NCBI RefSeq assembly: GCF_020510565.1 | Contig: NZ_CP075189.1 | Location: forward strand, 1,658,501-1,722,500 | Source: Ferribacterium limneticum | GTDB lineage: Bacteria > Pseudomonadota > Gammaproteobacteria > Burkholderiales > Rhodocyclaceae | DNA: 64,000 nt | Direction: 5' to 3' | Shown: in pieces, positions 43,059 to 54,167 of the stretch | How the letters are laid out: the number at the start of each line of letters is the position of its first letter | Position numbering within the stretch: the stretch's first letter is position 1 | Program-made: the position numbers and the translations under genes | The notes under the pieces: model-generated | What the model was told of the DNA's origin: nothing | The model's database searches: none | Seen by the model: only the letters and a program-made list of their open reading frames with translations

Positions 43059-44338
43059 ACGCCCTGGTAATTTTCGGCCTGCTGGCCGTGCTCATGCTGA
43101 CCGGCATGCCGATCTCGATTTCGCTCGGCCTGACGGTACTGACCTTCCTGTTCACGATGACCGAGGTGCCGCTTGAGTCGGTCGCGCTCAAACTATTTAC
43201 CGGTATTGAGAAGTTCGAAATCATGGCGATTCCGTTCTTCATCCTCGCTGGCAACTTCCTGACTCACGGCGGGGTGGCGAAACGGATGATCAACTTCGCC
43301 ACGTCAATGGTGGGTCATTGGTATGGCGGTCTCGGTCTGGCTGGCGTGCTGGCCTGCGCACTGTTTGCTGCCGTTTCGGGCTCCAGTCCGGCGACGGTCG
43401 TGGCGATCGGTTCCATCCTGCTGCCGGCGATGGTCAAGGCGGGCTTCCCGAACAAGTTCGGGGCTGGCGTGATTGCGACTTCCGGGGCGCTTGGTATCCT
43501 GATTCCGCCGTCCATCGTCATGGTGATGTACTCGGTGGCGACCAATACTTCGGTCGGTGCCTTGTTCATGGCCGGGGTGATTCCCGGGTTGGCCTTGGCT
43601 GGCGTGCTGGGTGGCGTCACTTGGTATCGCGCCAAGAAGTTTGATTATCCGCGTCAGCCGAAGGCAACCTGGGGCGAGCGCTGGAAAGCCTTCCGTGCTT
43701 CGGTCTGGGGCTTGCTGCTGATCGTCGTCGTGATGGGCGGTATCTACACCGGTATCTTCACGCCGACCGAAGCGGCGGCGATGTCTGCGGTCTACGCATT
43801 TATTTGTGCCGTTTTCATCTACAGGGATCTGGGCTTGAAGGATGTGCCGAAGGTGTTGCTCAATTCGGCCAACATGTCGGCGATGCTGCTCTACATCATC
43901 ACCAACGCCGTGTTGTTCTCGTTCATCATGACCAACGAGAACATCCCGCAAGCGCTGGCTGACTGGATGCTGGGTAACGGGCTGGGCATCATTACCTTCC
44001 TGCTCGCGGTTAACGTGATTCTGCTGCTGGCCGGTAATTTCATGGAGCCGTCTTCGATTGTCCTGATCTTCGCGCCGATTCTATTCCCGGTGGCGATTGC
44101 GCTCGGCATCCATCCGGTGCATTTCGGTATCCTGATGGTGGTGAATATGGAGGTTGGCATGTGCCATCCGCCGGTCGGCTTGAATCTCTATGTCGCGTCG
44201 GGGATAACCAAGATGGGTATTACCGAGTTGACCGTAGCTGTCTGGCCGTGGCTGCTCTCCATGCTCTGCTTCCTGATGGTTGTTACTTACTGGCCGGACC
44301 TCTCGCTGTGGTTGCCGCGGACGATGGGTATGATTTAA
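43055..44338 (+). CDS. dctM: TRAP transporter large permease DctM
   Basis: 427 residues, starting in the last codons of dctQ. About 12 membrane segments including MAIPFFILAGNFLTHGGVAKRMINF, GSSPATVVAIGSILLPAMVKAG and GALGILIPPSIVMVMYSVAT, all typical of the large TRAP subunit. It forms the sodium-driven transport channel with DctQ and receives the ligand from DctP. A strong terminator follows. Confidence 0.95.
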   Translation: MNALVIFGLLAVLMLTGMPISISLGLTVLTFLFTMTEVPLESVALKLFTGIEKFEIMAIPFFILAGNFLTHGGVAKRMINFATSMVGHWYGGLGLAGVLACALFAAVSGSSPATVVAIGSILLPAMVKAGFPNKFGAGVIATSGALGILIPPSIVMVMYSVATNTSVGALFMAGVIPGLALAGVLGGVTWYRAKKFDYPRQPKATWGERWKAFRASVWGLLLIVVVMGGIYTGIFTPTEAAAMSAVYAFICAVFIYRDLGLKDVPKVLLNSANMSAMLLYIITNAVLFSFIMTNENIPQALADWMLGNGLGIITFLLAVNVILLLAGNFMEPSSIVLIFAPILFPVAIALGIHPVHFGILMVVNMEVGMCHPPVGLNLYVASGITKMGITELTVAVWPWLLSMLCFLMVVTYWPDLSLWLPRTMGMI

Positions 44339-44358
44339 GGCTGCCCCTCCCGCAATCG

Positions 44359-44392
44359 ACAAGCCCCGACCCTGTTCGGGGCTTGTTTTTTT
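44359..44392 (+). terminator. Terminator after dctPQM
   Basis: Stem ACAAGCCCCGA / TCGGGGCTTGT with a six-base loop, then a long T-run. Confidence 0.9.
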
Positions 44393-44442
44393 GTGGGGTG
44401 GGTGTGGCACAATCCTGTCCCCGGAAAGTCCGTTAGGAAATC

Positions 44443-45129
44443 ATGAAATTCGCACTCTCGATGATCGCGCTGATCGCCATTGCTTTGATAGTTCCCTTTT
44501 TGGTTCCGGGGCTGGGGAAGCAGGAAGGCGTCGATCCCAATGCCAACCTGCCCTGGCAAATCGAAGTCGATGCTCAGGGGGGCAGTTCGGTCTTCGGTCT
44601 GCGGCCGGGTGTCAGTACTGTGGGCGAGGTGCGCCAGAAGTTCGGTAGCGAGATGGATGTGGCAATCATCGCCGAGCCGAACGAAATGGGAACGCTGGAA
44701 GGTTATTACTCGCAAGTGGCGCTCGGTTTTGTGCTGGCCAAGGTGATTGTCACGGTCGACGCGAAAAATGAGCTAATTTTGGAAATGCGTGAGCGTGCCC
44801 TGAAGGCCAAGCACATGGAAAGCACGACGCGCAAAATCACATTGAACCCGGATGACCTGGCTGCGATTGAAAAAATGCCAGTGAAGGCGATCAGTGTCAT
44901 TCCGTCGGTCAATCTTGATGAAGCGACGGTGATCCAGCGCTTCGGGCAGCCGGGCGAACGTCTGGCCGTGTCGGAGAAACGGGTCCATCTGCTTTACCCG
45001 GAAAAAGGACTTGATGTGGTGGTCGACGGCGATGGCAAGGAGCTGTTGCAATACGTCGCGCCACGCAACTTCGCCGAGTTGCGCGAGCCGCTGAACAAGC
45101 CGGAAGGCGAGAAATCGCCAGCACAGTGA
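44443..45129 (+). CDS. Conserved-looking membrane-anchored protein, function unknown
   Basis: 228 residues. One N-terminal hydrophobic segment (FALSMIALIAIALIVPFLV) with no clear cleavage site, so probably an inner-membrane anchor with the rest in the periplasm. The remainder holds two modules that each start with a short V-x-x-x-F-G pattern: STVGEVRQKFGSEMD near 55 and DEATVIQRFGQPGERL near 165. This resembles the helix-turn of BamE/SmpA-like domains, but the match is only by eye. It lies between the dct terminator and ndk. I do not recognise a named family. Confidence 0.7.
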   Translation: MKFALSMIALIAIALIVPFLVPGLGKQEGVDPNANLPWQIEVDAQGGSSVFGLRPGVSTVGEVRQKFGSEMDVAIIAEPNEMGTLEGYYSQVALGFVLAKVIVTVDAKNELILEMRERALKAKHMESTTRKITLNPDDLAAIEKMPVKAISVIPSVNLDEATVIQRFGQPGERLAVSEKRVHLLYPEKGLDVVVDGDGKELLQYVAPRNFAELREPLNKPEGEKSPAQ

Positions 45130-45201
45130 TTCGGGCGTTCGTGTTCTGAATCTGCTAAAATTGCCCGTTTTTCAACTGACTAGCTTTTGCGGAGCAATTA
45201 A

Positions 45202-45630
45202 ATGGCTATCGAACTCGCCCTCTCCATTATCAAACCTGACGCTGTTGCCAAGAACGTTATCGGCAAGATTTACTCCCGTTTCGAAACCAACGGTCTGAAG
45301 ATCGTTGCCTCCAAGATGGTCTGGTTGTCCGAACAGGAAGCCGGCCAGTTCTACGCCGTGCACAAGGCCCGTCCTTTCTTCAAGGATTTGGTTTCTTTCA
45401 TGACCTCCGGTCCGGTCATGGTTCAAGTGCTCGAAGGCGAAAACGCCATCGCCAAGAACCGCGAACTGATGGGCGCCACCAACCCGAAGGAAGCCGCCGC
45501 CGGTACCATCCGCGCCGACTTCGCTGAATCGATCGACGCCAACGCCGTGCACGGCTCTGATGCCCCGGAAACCGCCGCCGTGGAAGTTGCTTTCTTCTTC
45601 CCGGGTCTGAACGTCTACGCTGGTCGCTAA
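45202..45630 (+). CDS. ndk: Nucleoside diphosphate kinase
   Basis: 142 residues. [13 protein letters not shown] at the start and the catalytic His117 in [11 protein letters not shown]. It transfers the gamma-phosphate of ATP to other NDPs. A TGC-TAAAAT extended -10-like sequence lies about 45 bp upstream. It opens the long rightward housekeeping run that continues to purA. Confidence 0.97.
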   Translation: MAIELALSIIKPDAVAKNVIGKIYSRFETNGLKIVASKMVWLSEQEAGQFYAVHKARPFFKDLVSFMTSGPVMVQVLEGENAIAKNRELMGATNPKEAAAGTIRADFAESIDANAVHGSDAPETAAVEVAFFFPGLNVYAGR

Positions 45631-45640
45631 TCAAAACCGA

Positions 45641-46735
45641 ATGACCGTCAATCTGCTGGATTTCGATGGCGAAAGCCTGACTGCCTGGTTTGCCGAACAG
45701 GGCGAAAAGCCCTTTCGCGCCAAGCAGGTCTTGCGCTGGATCCATCGTTCCGGCGTGGCGGACTTCGATGCCATGACCGACATCGCCAAGAGCCTTCGCG
45801 AGAAGCTCAAGGCGAAGGCGGTCGTGGCGCCGCCGGCCATCGTCTCCGACAAGCTGTCGGATGATGGCACGCGCAAGTTCCTGATTGATGTCGGCAACGG
45901 CAATGCCGTCGAAACGGTGTTCATTCCCGAAGACGACCGCGGTACGCTGTGCATTTCGACGCAAGCTGGCTGCGCCCTCGACTGCGCCTTCTGCTCGACC
46001 GGCAAGCAAGGCTTCAACCGCAACCTGACGGTGGCGGAAATCATCGGCCAGCTCTGGCAGGCCAATCACGCACTCGGTGCGGTCCATGGCGACGAACGCG
46101 TCATTTCCAACGTCGTCCTGATGGGCATGGGCGAACCGCTCGCCAATTTTGAAAATTCTGTTGCCGCCTTGAAGCTGATGCTAGACGACAACGCCTACGG
46201 TCTGTCACGCCGCCGTGTCACCGTCTCCACCTCGGGCCTCGTGCCGGTCATGGACCGTCTCGGCAACGAATGCCCGGTGGCGCTGGCCGTCTCGCTGCAC
46301 GCCCCGAACGACAAGCTGCGCGACCAGATCGTGCCGATCAACCAGAAATATCCATTGAGAGAACTGATGGCGGCCTGCCAGCGTTATCTGGACAAGGCGC
46401 CACGCGACTTCATTACCTTCGAGTACATCATGCTCGACAGCATCAATGACAGTGACGCCCACGCCCGCGAATTGCTGGCGTTGGTCAAGTCGGTCCATTG
46501 CAAGTTCAACCTGATTCCCTTCAACCCCTTCCCAGGCTCGCCGTTCAAGCGTTCACCGGCCGAGCGGGTGCGCCGCTTTGCCGATATCCTGATGCAGGCC
46601 GGTATTGTGACAACGACGCGCAAGACGCGCGGTGACGACATCGATGCCGCCTGTGGCCAGTTGGCCGGGCAAGTGCTGGATAAAACCAAGCGTACCGCCG
46701 GACGAGTGATTCCCTTAGTGGAGGCAAGATCGTGA
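45641..46735 (+). CDS. rlmN: 23S rRNA/tRNA adenine-C2 methyltransferase RlmN
   Basis: 364 residues. Radical-SAM cluster C111-x3-C115-x2-C118 in [17 protein letters not shown], then [13 protein letters not shown] and a C-terminal [11 protein letters not shown] whose Cys is the methyl-carrying residue. The enzyme methylates A2503 of 23S rRNA and A37 of some tRNAs. It lies 10 bp after ndk and overlaps the next start. Confidence 0.96.
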   Translation: MTVNLLDFDGESLTAWFAEQGEKPFRAKQVLRWIHRSGVADFDAMTDIAKSLREKLKAKAVVAPPAIVSDKLSDDGTRKFLIDVGNGNAVETVFIPEDDRGTLCISTQAGCALDCAFCSTGKQGFNRNLTVAEIIGQLWQANHALGAVHGDERVISNVVLMGMGEPLANFENSVAALKLMLDDNAYGLSRRRVTVSTSGLVPVMDRLGNECPVALAVSLHAPNDKLRDQIVPINQKYPLRELMAACQRYLDKAPRDFITFEYIMLDSINDSDAHARELLALVKSVHCKFNLIPFNPFPGSPFKRSPAERVRRFADILMQAGIVTTTRKTRGDDIDAACGQLAGQVLDKTKRTAGRVIPLVEARS

Positions 46736-47532
46736 AATTCTTTTCGCTGAAAAGCCGGGTTGCCGGTGTTTTTCTGGGCGCGCTCTGCGTTTTGCCTGTT
46801 CAAGCCCAATACGACTTTAATCCCTCGGCAACCGGTCAGTCGACGGTTCCGAGCGATCCCCGGAATCGGGCGAAGATTCATACCGAACTGGCGTCAATGT
46901 ATTTTCAGGCCGGAAATCCGGGGGTCGCGCTTGATGAGCTGCGCATCGCGCTGAGTGCGGACGCCGGTTATTTTCAGGCTTATAGCGTGCGTGGGCTGGT
47001 CCGCCTCTCGTTGAAAGAGTACGACAAGGCGGAAGACGATTTTCGGCAGGCGCTGAACCTTGCGCCGAACGATCCCGAGGTCAATAACAACTACGGCTGG
47101 TACCTCTGCGAAACGGGCAAGGAACGTCAGTCCATCGCCTATTTTCTCAATGCGTTAAAGAGCCCGTTATACGAGACACCGGACAAGGCCTACACCAATG
47201 CCGGCGCTTGTGCTTTCAAGGCGGGGGATTTCGATGGCGCGCAGGATTACCTGCTCAAGGCCTTGCAGCTTTCGCGCGATGGGGCCGTGCCGGCACGCCT
47301 GCAACTGGCCAAAATTTTTTACAAGCGCGGAAATTTTGAAGAGTCACGTATCTATCTGGCCGAAGCGCTGAAAATGATGGAGCCGCCAACGGCTGATGCC
47401 CTTTGGCTTGGTCTGCGTCTCGAACGCAAGCAGGGTAACCGTGCAGGTGAAGCTGGCTATGCCTCGCAACTGCGCGGGCGTTATCCGACATCGCAGGAGT
47501 ATCAGGAATTCCTGAAAGGCAATTTTGAATGA
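46732..47532 (+). CDS. pilF: Type IV pilus biogenesis/stability protein PilF (PilW)
   Basis: 266 residues from GTG overlapping the rlmN stop (GTGA). The leader is followed by at least five TPR units, e.g. [52 protein letters not shown] and [20 protein letters not shown]. In related bacteria PilF/PilW is an outer-membrane lipoprotein that helps assemble the PilQ secretin. No lipobox Cys is obvious here (cut near VQA-QYDF), so it may be a soluble periplasmic form. The gene position between rlmN and rodZ-ispG is conserved. Confidence 0.88.
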   Translation: MKFFSLKSRVAGVFLGALCVLPVQAQYDFNPSATGQSTVPSDPRNRAKIHTELASMYFQAGNPGVALDELRIALSADAGYFQAYSVRGLVRLSLKEYDKAEDDFRQALNLAPNDPEVNNNYGWYLCETGKERQSIAYFLNALKSPLYETPDKAYTNAGACAFKAGDFDGAQDYLLKALQLSRDGAVPARLQLAKIFYKRGNFEESRIYLAEALKMMEPPTADALWLGLRLERKQGNRAGEAGYASQLRGRYPTSQEYQEFLKGNFE

Positions 47533-48440
47533 GTGAGCAGGTGAATATTCAGGACGTCGTCGCCGAGGAGGTTGTTGTGATGTCCGGGCCGCCAGTCGGC
47601 GAGCAGTTACGTTTGGCGCGCGAGGCGCGCGGGTTGGAAGTGGCGGATATCGCCCAGACGCTCAAGCTCGGGCCGCGGCAGGTTGAAGCGCTTGAGGGCG
47701 GCGACTGGAAAGGTCTGCCGGGCAATACCTTCATTCGTGGTTTTGTCCGCAATTATGCCCGCCTGATCCAGATTGATCCGGTGCCTCTGATGGCGCAACT
47801 GGACGATGTACTGGAAAAGCCGGTCAATAGCCTGGGTGTTTCGGAGATGACGCCCGCTACGATGCCGCATTCCGGCAGCGCCGGGTCCCAGCGCAGCAAG
47901 CTGTTCGTGCTGATCGGGGCTGGATCGGTCGTCTTGGCAGCATTGGCGTATTTCCTGATGCCCGGCGATCTTTCGTCCCTGCGCGAAAGCACGCAGTCTT
48001 TGCTCGACTCACTGGCCCGCAAGGAGCCGGAAGTATCGACAGCTGCGCCAGTTGCCACTGCTGTCGAGCCGGTTTTTCCGCCTGGGGCGACGCCACAGCA
48101 GGTCATGAACCCGCAAGTGCTTGCGCCCGCCGAGGTGCAAACGCCCTCATCTGCGTCTCCGGCCAACCCGGAATTGCGGGAGTCTGGCGTAGCGCCGGCC
48201 AATGCGCCGCAGATGCGTTTCCTGTTCGAGAAAGACTCCTGGCTTGAAGTTCGGGATCGCGACAACAAGGTCGTATTTTCCCAGAAGCTGACGGCAGGTA
48301 CAGAACAGGCACTATCCGGGCAGGGACCACTTTCCATTACTATCGGCTACGCGCCGGGTGTCCGTGTGTTCTGGCATGGACAGGCGGTTGATCTGGCTCC
48401 GCATATGCGTGGCGATGTGGCCCGTCTGGTTCTGGAGTAA
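47529..48440 (+). CDS. rodZ: RodZ-like HTH/transmembrane protein
   Basis: 303 residues, ATGA overlap with pilF. An Xre/Cro-type helix-turn-helix at 20-90 (GEQLRLAREARGLEVADIAQTLKL, NTFIRGFVRNYARLIQID), one membrane helix at ~120-140 (LFVLIGAGSVVLAALAYFL), a low-complexity periplasmic link and a C-terminal DUF4115 beta domain (FLFEKDSWLEVRDRDNKVVFSQKL). This is the RodZ layout; RodZ couples MreB to the wall synthesis machinery. It lies in the conserved position before ispG. Confidence 0.9.
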   Translation: MSEQVNIQDVVAEEVVVMSGPPVGEQLRLAREARGLEVADIAQTLKLGPRQVEALEGGDWKGLPGNTFIRGFVRNYARLIQIDPVPLMAQLDDVLEKPVNSLGVSEMTPATMPHSGSAGSQRSKLFVLIGAGSVVLAALAYFLMPGDLSSLRESTQSLLDSLARKEPEVSTAAPVATAVEPVFPPGATPQQVMNPQVLAPAEVQTPSSASPANPELRESGVAPANAPQMRFLFEKDSWLEVRDRDNKVVFSQKLTAGTEQALSGQGPLSITIGYAPGVRVFWHGQAVDLAPHMRGDVARLVLE

Positions 48441-48443
48441 GCC

Positions 48444-49673
48444 GTGAGCGCAGTTGCCAAACGCTTGACCCGGTCCTGTTTCGTCGGGCATGTGAAACTG
48501 GGGGGCGATGCCCCGACGGTCATCCAGTCGATGACCAACACCGATACCGCCGACTATCTGGCCACCGCTTTGCAAACCGCCGAACTGGCACGGGCTGGTT
48601 CCGAACTGGTGCGCATCACGGTGAACTCGCCCGAAGCCGCTGCCGCCGTGCCGAAAATCCGCGAGCACCTTGACCGGATGAACTGCAACGTGCCGCTGAT
48701 CGGTGATTTTCATTACAACGGTCATCGCCTGCTGACCGAGCATCCGGCCTGTGCCGAGGCGCTGGCCAAGTATCGGATCAATCCGGGCAACGTCGGTTTC
48801 GGCAAAAAGAAGGACGAGCAGTTCGCCCAGATGGTTGAATTGGCCTGCAAGTACGACAAGCCGGTGCGCATTGGCGTCAATTGGGGCAGCCTCGATCAGG
48901 AACTGCTGGCTCGAATAATGGACGAAAATTCCGGTCGACCGCAGCCTTTGGATGCGACCGAGATCATGCGCCATGCAATGGTGACATCGGCTCTCGAATC
49001 TGCTGCCAAGGCCGAAGAGGTTGGCTTGGCTGGTGAAAAAATCATTCTGTCCTGCAAGGTCTCCAGTGTTCAGGACCTGATCGCCATTTATCGCGAGCTT
49101 TCGAAGCGTGCCGACTATGCGCTGCACCTTGGTCTGACCGAAGCGGGCATGGGTTCGAAGGGAATCGTCGCATCGACCGCAGCGTTGTCCGTTTTGTTGC
49201 AGGAAGGCATCGGCGACACCATTCGTATTTCGCTGACGCCGGAACCCGGTGGTTCGCGCACGCAGGAAGTCATCGTTGGCCAAGAGATCCTGCAAACCAT
49301 GGGTCTGCGCGCCTTTACGCCGATGGTCGCGGCTTGTCCCGGTTGCGGCCGGACGACCAGCACCCTGTTTCAGGAACTGGCCGGTGAGGTGCAGGATTTT
49401 GTCCGCGCCAAAATGCCAGAATGGAAGCTACGTTACGACGGCGCAGAGAACATGACACTGGCCGTGATGGGCTGCATCGTCAATGGCCCTGGCGAATCGA
49501 AGCACGCCAATATCGGCATTTCGCTGCCGGGGACCGGTGAGGCACCATCGGCACCAGTCTACGAGGATGGCCAGAAGACCGTCACCCTCAAGGGCGACAA
49601 CATTGCCAACGAATTCAAGCAAATCATCGAGCGCTATGTCGAGCGCACCTACACCAAGAAACTGAAGTCATGA
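48444..49673 (+). CDS. ispG: 4-hydroxy-3-methylbut-2-enyl-diphosphate synthase IspG
   Basis: 409 residues from GTG 3 bp after rodZ. A TIM-barrel half ([21 protein letters not shown]) is followed by the Fe-S half with cluster ligands CPGCGR near residue 295 and [17 protein letters not shown] near 345. It converts MEcPP to HMBPP in the MEP isoprenoid route using reduced ferredoxin/flavodoxin. Its stop overlaps the hisS start. Confidence 0.97.
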   Translation: MSAVAKRLTRSCFVGHVKLGGDAPTVIQSMTNTDTADYLATALQTAELARAGSELVRITVNSPEAAAAVPKIREHLDRMNCNVPLIGDFHYNGHRLLTEHPACAEALAKYRINPGNVGFGKKKDEQFAQMVELACKYDKPVRIGVNWGSLDQELLARIMDENSGRPQPLDATEIMRHAMVTSALESAAKAEEVGLAGEKIILSCKVSSVQDLIAIYRELSKRADYALHLGLTEAGMGSKGIVASTAALSVLLQEGIGDTIRISLTPEPGGSRTQEVIVGQEILQTMGLRAFTPMVAACPGCGRTTSTLFQELAGEVQDFVRAKMPEWKLRYDGAENMTLAVMGCIVNGPGESKHANIGISLPGTGEAPSAPVYEDGQKTVTLKGDNIANEFKQIIERYVERTYTKKLKS

Positions 49674-50959
49674 GTCAAACCTTGCAAGCCGTCCGCGGGA
49701 TGAACGATATCCTGCCCGACGAAGCCGCATTCTGGGAACTGTTCGAGGACACCATCCGGTCGTGGCTGAAGGGCTACGGCTATCGCCCGATCCGCATGCC
49801 CATCGTCGAGCCGACGCCGCTTTTCAAGCGCGCCATCGGCGAAGTGACCGATATCGTCGAGAAGGAAATGTATTCCTTCATCGATGGTCTCAACGGCGAA
49901 GCGCTGACCCTGCGCCCGGAAGGCACGGCCGGTTGCGTGCGCGCCGTCATAGAACACAATCTGGCCGCTCGGCAGACTCAGCGCCTTTACTACATTGGCC
50001 AGATGTTCCGCCACGAGCGCCCGCAAAAGGGCCGCTATCGCCAGTTTCATCAGGTCGGGGTCGAATCCTTCGGTATGCTCGGCCCGGATATCGATGCCGA
50101 AATGATCCTGATGGGCGCTCGTCTGTGGAACGACCTCGGGCTGGATGGCATCGAGCTGCAGCTCAACAGCCTTGGTCAATCGGAGGAGCGCGCCCAGCAT
50201 CGCGCCGCCTTGATTACCTACTTTGAGGAAAACGCGGATTTGCTTGACGAAGATGCCAAGCGTCGCCTGCATACCAACCCGCTGCGGATTCTCGATACCA
50301 AGAATCGGGCCATGCAGGACCTGTGCGCCGCTGCGCCGAAGCTTATCGACTACCTCGGTGCCGAATCGCTGGCCCATTTCGAAGGCGTGCAGCGTGTCTT
50401 GCGTGATGCCGGCATCCCCTTCAAGATCAATCCTCGCCTGGTCCGTGGTCTCGATTATTACAACCTTACCGTTTTCGAATGGGTGACCGACAAACTGGGC
50501 GCCCAGGGTACGGTCTGCGCCGGTGGCCGTTACGATGGCTTGGTTGAGCAACTCGGCGGCAAGCCGACGCCAGCCTGCGGTTTTGCCATGGGTGTCGAAC
50601 GCCTGATCGCCCTGATCAGGGACTCCGGAGGCGAGCCGGCAGCGCCGACGCCGGATGTTTACCTCGTACATCAGGGCGAAGAAGCAGCTCGCCTTGCCTT
50701 TCGTGTCGCTGAAGGTTTGCGCGACCAAGGGATCGACGTGCTACAACACTGCGGTGGTGGCAGCTTCAAATCGCAGATGAAAAAAGCCGATGGCAGCGGT
50801 GCAGCCTTCGCGGTGATTATTGGCGATGACGAAGCGTCGACCGGAGAAGCTCAGTTGAAGTCGCTGCGTCAGCCCGGCACTGAACAACGTAAACTGAAAG
50901 TCGATGAGTTGGCAGAAGCCATCATCGACCAAATTATTGATTCGGATGAAGAGGAATAA
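49670..50959 (+). CDS. hisS: Histidyl-tRNA synthetase
   Basis: 429 residues. Class II motifs: motif 2 [20 protein letters not shown], histidine A region LVRGLDYYN, and motif 3 [11 protein letters not shown]-terminal anticodon domain ends [10 protein letters not shown]. It charges tRNA-His. A catalytic-fold paralogue, hisZ, lies at 58036-59190 without these tRNA-binding parts. Confidence 0.97.
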   Translation: MSQTLQAVRGMNDILPDEAAFWELFEDTIRSWLKGYGYRPIRMPIVEPTPLFKRAIGEVTDIVEKEMYSFIDGLNGEALTLRPEGTAGCVRAVIEHNLAARQTQRLYYIGQMFRHERPQKGRYRQFHQVGVESFGMLGPDIDAEMILMGARLWNDLGLDGIELQLNSLGQSEERAQHRAALITYFEENADLLDEDAKRRLHTNPLRILDTKNRAMQDLCAAAPKLIDYLGAESLAHFEGVQRVLRDAGIPFKINPRLVRGLDYYNLTVFEWVTDKLGAQGTVCAGGRYDGLVEQLGGKPTPACGFAMGVERLIALIRDSGGEPAAPTPDVYLVHQGEEAARLAFRVAEGLRDQGIDVLQHCGGGSFKSQMKKADGSGAAFAVIIGDDEASTGEAQLKSLRQPGTEQRKLKVDELAEAIIDQIIDSDEEE

Positions 50960-50964
50960 GCAGC

Positions 50965-51603
50965 ATGGCGCATTACGACCTCGAAGAACAGGAACAAATA
51001 GATACCCTGAAGACCTGGTGGAAGATGTATGGCAACCTCGTGACGAGCGTGGTTGTTGCTGCTTCGCTGGGGGTTATCGGTTGGCAAGGCTGGAACTGGT
51101 ACCAGCGCGGGCAATCGGCGCAAGCAGCAGCTATCTATGGCGTACTGGAGCAGGCGACGGCCATCGGCGACGCCCAGAAAGTCAAAGCAGCGGCTGGCGA
51201 GCTGGCCGAGAAATTTGGCAGCACCAGCTATGCCTCTCTGGGGGCGCTGTTGGCTGGCAAGCAGTCATTTGAAGCGGGCGACCTGAAAACCGCGAAGAGC
51301 CAGTTTGGCTGGGTGGCCGAAAATGGCAAGGACGAGATCAGGGATCTGGCCCGTCTGCGGCTGGCCGCTGTTCAAATTGACGAACAGGCCTACGACGATG
51401 CGCTCAAGCAGCTTGAAGCCGCTCATGCCCCGGCATTTGATGCACGCTTTCAGGAGTTGAAGGGTGATGTGCTTTCGGCTCAAGGCAAGAAGGCTGAAGC
51501 GCGGACGGCCTACAAGGCTGCACTGGAAAAAATGACTGGCAAGCAGGGTTCCGGTCGTGAATTGCTGCAACAGAAACTCGATAACCTGGGTGAGGCCGTC
51601 TGA
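50965..51603 (+). CDS. yfgM: YfgM-type ancillary protein (TPR, membrane-anchored)
   Basis: 212 residues. A short cytoplasmic start (MAHYDLEEQEQIDTLKTWWKMYG), one membrane helix (LVTSVVVAASLGVIGWQGW at ~25-45) and a periplasmic TPR-like region with KVKAAAGELAEKFGSTSYASLGALLAG. This is the tetratricopeptide YfgM family, known in E. coli to bind the Sec translocon with PpiD. It sits between hisS and bamB as in E. coli; its stop overlaps the bamB start (TGATG). Confidence 0.92.
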   Translation: MAHYDLEEQEQIDTLKTWWKMYGNLVTSVVVAASLGVIGWQGWNWYQRGQSAQAAAIYGVLEQATAIGDAQKVKAAAGELAEKFGSTSYASLGALLAGKQSFEAGDLKTAKSQFGWVAENGKDEIRDLARLRLAAVQIDEQAYDDALKQLEAAHAPAFDARFQELKGDVLSAQGKKAEARTAYKAALEKMTGKQGSGRELLQQKLDNLGEAV

Positions 51604-52763
51604 TGTCACGACAACTTGCTGCCCTGTTTGCCGCTGCCGGCCTCTTCCTTGGCGGCTGTGCGACTGTGTCGGATACGATCGATTCGATCAATCCGTTTGC
51701 CACCGCCGGGCCGAAAATGGCTCCGCTAGGGCCGCTGACCGCAACAGCGGAAGTCCGTACGGCGTGGGCTGTCAGTGTTGGCAAGGCCGGTGACTATACG
51801 TTCACGCCAGCCGTGGTCGGTAGCGTTGCTTATGTGGCGAGCCGGAGCGGTACGGTTTCGAAGCTGGAAGACGGCAAGCTTGTCTGGAAAGTCGAAGCCG
51901 GCCAACCCCTGTCGGCTGGCGTCGGCGCAAATAGCCGCTTGCTGGTCGTTGGTACGTCAAAAGGTGATGTACTGGCCTTCTCTGCTGACGATGGCAAAGC
52001 GCTTTGGCAGGCCAAGGTTTCGAGCGAGGTGCTCGCCGCCCCCGTCATCGGTGATGATGGCGTGGCGGTGAAGAGTGGTGACAACCGCATTCATCTGCTT
52101 GACGCCGGCGATGGTGGGCGCAAATGGGTCTATCAACGGTCGACGCCTTCATTGTCTGTGCGCAGTGCGGGTTCGCCGGTGTTTGCTGACCGCTATATCT
52201 TTGTTGGGTACCCCGGCGGCAAGCTCGTCGCTCTGGCGGTACAAAACGGTGCTCCGGTCTGGGAAGGTGCTGTTGCCTTGCCCAAGGGGGCGACCGAACT
52301 TGATCGGGTGGCTGATATCGTTGCGCCACCGGTTGTCGATGGTCGTTTGATCTGCGCTGTCGCCTTCCAGGGGCGTGTGGCCTGTTTCGACATGGGGCAG
52401 GGCGGGGCAATGGTCTGGTCGCGTGACCTGTCTTCGGTGGCTGGCCTGGCCATGGACAGCCGCTACCTATTCGTCGCCGATGACAAGGGCGTCGTCTATG
52501 CGCTCGACCGTCAGTCCGGGAGCAGCCTGTGGAAACAGGATAAACTCAAAAATCGTCGCCTCTCTGCGCCTGTCGTGCAGCGTGGGCTGGTCGCCGTGGC
52601 TGATGCTGAGGGCATTGTTCACTTCCTTTCCCGTGACGATGGCAGCTTTGCCGCGCGCCAGAAAACCGATGGCACGCCGGTTCGCGCGCCACTTCAGATG
52701 CTCGGTAACGCCGTTCTGGTTCAGACCACGGGCGGCAGCGTGAGCGCAATCGAGGCTCAATGA
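51603..52763 (+). CDS. bamB: Outer-membrane assembly lipoprotein BamB
   Basis: 386 residues. Lipoprotein leader with lipobox LGGC (acylated near Cys20). The rest is an eight-bladed PQQ-type propeller with repeating motifs such as [36 protein letters not shown] and [17 protein letters not shown]. BamB is part of the BAM complex that inserts beta-barrels. It overlaps yfgM and der. Confidence 0.95.
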   Translation: MSRQLAALFAAAGLFLGGCATVSDTIDSINPFATAGPKMAPLGPLTATAEVRTAWAVSVGKAGDYTFTPAVVGSVAYVASRSGTVSKLEDGKLVWKVEAGQPLSAGVGANSRLLVVGTSKGDVLAFSADDGKALWQAKVSSEVLAAPVIGDDGVAVKSGDNRIHLLDAGDGGRKWVYQRSTPSLSVRSAGSPVFADRYIFVGYPGGKLVALAVQNGAPVWEGAVALPKGATELDRVADIVAPPVVDGRLICAVAFQGRVACFDMGQGGAMVWSRDLSSVAGLAMDSRYLFVADDKGVVYALDRQSGSSLWKQDKLKNRRLSAPVVQRGLVAVADAEGIVHFLSRDDGSFAARQKTDGTPVRAPLQMLGNAVLVQTTGGSVSAIEAQ

Positions 52764-54091
52764 AACCTACGCTCGTTCTGGTTGGCCGACCCAATGTCGG
52801 CAAATCCACGTTGTTCAATCGCCTGACCAAATCGCGCGACGCTATCGTCGCCGATTTGCCAGGGCTGACTCGCGACCGTCACTACGGCCACGGAAAACTG
52901 GGCAAGAAGCCCCATCTGGTGGTTGATACGGGCGGTTTTGAGCCGCTGGTCAAGGAAGGCATCCTGCACGAAATGGCTCGCCAGACGGAACAGGCGATTG
53001 CCGAAGCCGATGCCATCATCTTCGTTGTTGATGGTCGTGCCGGCCTGACGCCGCACGACAAGGAAATCGCCAACAAACTGCGCCGCGTCGACTGTCCGGT
53101 CATTGTTGCGGTCAACAAGGCTGAAGGCATGAATTCCGGCATGGTCGAGGCGGAGTTCCACGAACTCGGCCTCGGTGAGCCCAATGCCATCTCGTCGGCC
53201 CATGGTGAAGGGGTGCGTGGTCTGGTTGAACTGGCGCTCGAGAGCTTCCCTGAACCTGAAGATGACGAATGGCATTCTGACGCCATTCGCGTTGCCATCG
53301 TTGGTCGCCCCAATGTTGGCAAGTCGACCCTGATCAATACCTTGCTCGGTGAAGAGCGGGTCATCGCCTTCGATGCGCCGGGAACGACACGCGACTCGAT
53401 TGAAATCGATTTCGAGCGAGGCGGCCGAAAATACGTGCTGATCGATACGGCAGGGATGCGCAAGCGCGGCAAGGTTTTTGAATCGATCGAGAAATTCTCG
53501 GTGGTCAAGACGCTGCAGGCCATCGAAGACGCCAATGTTGTCATCCTGATGGTCGACGCCCAGGCTGATGTGTCCGACCAGGATGCCCATATTGCCGACT
53601 TTATCGTCCAATCCGGTAAGGCGCTGGTGGTTGCAGTGAATAAATGGGATGGTCTCGATTCCTACGTTCGTGAACAGACTCGCCTGATCCTGCAACGCAA
53701 GCTGCAATTCCTCAGTTTTGCCAAGTTCCATTTCATTTCGGCACGCGACAATATCGGTCTGGAGTCGCTCTTCCGCTCAGTTGACTCAGCCTATGCCGCA
53801 GCGATGGCCAAAATGACCACCCCGCGCCTGACTCGTGTGCTGATTGATGCGGTCGCCAAGCAGGCGCCGGCCAAGCACGGGCTATTCCGGCCCAAGCCGC
53901 GCTATGCCCACCAGGGGGGCTCGAATCCACCGATCATCGTCATCCATGGCAACGCAGTCGACAAGATCACGGACAGCTATCGACGTTTCCTCGAACACAC
54001 TTTCCGTGAAGCCTTCAAATTGCAGGGAACGCCGTTGCGCATCCAGTGCGTAAGCGCAAAAAATCCGTTTGCCGACAAAGACAAGAAATAA
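52760..54091 (+). CDS. der: Ribosome biogenesis GTPase Der (EngA)
   Basis: 443 residues. Two tandem GTPase domains, each with P-loop [10 protein letters not shown] (near 8 and near 180), DLPGLTRD / DAPGTTRDS switch regions and NKAE / NKWDG specificity motifs, and a C-terminal KH-like domain. It acts in 50S maturation. The ATG overlaps the bamB stop. Confidence 0.97.
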   Translation: MKPTLVLVGRPNVGKSTLFNRLTKSRDAIVADLPGLTRDRHYGHGKLGKKPHLVVDTGGFEPLVKEGILHEMARQTEQAIAEADAIIFVVDGRAGLTPHDKEIANKLRRVDCPVIVAVNKAEGMNSGMVEAEFHELGLGEPNAISSAHGEGVRGLVELALESFPEPEDDEWHSDAIRVAIVGRPNVGKSTLINTLLGEERVIAFDAPGTTRDSIEIDFERGGRKYVLIDTAGMRKRGKVFESIEKFSVVKTLQAIEDANVVILMVDAQADVSDQDAHIADFIVQSGKALVVAVNKWDGLDSYVREQTRLILQRKLQFLSFAKFHFISARDNIGLESLFRSVDSAYAAAMAKMTTPRLTRVLIDAVAKQAPAKHGLFRPKPRYAHQGGSNPPIIVIHGNAVDKITDSYRRFLEHTFREAFKLQGTPLRIQCVSAKNPFADKDKK

Positions 54092-54103
54092 TCTACAAAA
54101 TCT

Positions 54104-54133
54104 TTGGCAGCACTTTATAAATTTGGGTACATT
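54104..54133 (+). promoter_or_regulatory. Probable hfq promoter
   Basis: TTGGCA (54104-54109), 18-bp spacer, TACATT (54128-54133); 35 bp before the hfq ATG. It lets hfq be expressed independently of der. Confidence 0.5.
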
Positions 54134-54167
54134 AGGACCCTCATAACAATTACATGGAGTCCACACC

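Noticed and set aside
44226..44240. GAGTTGACCGTAGC in dctM
   Set aside because: Only the right half of the core matches and there is no T-run; it codes for a plausible DctM membrane segment.
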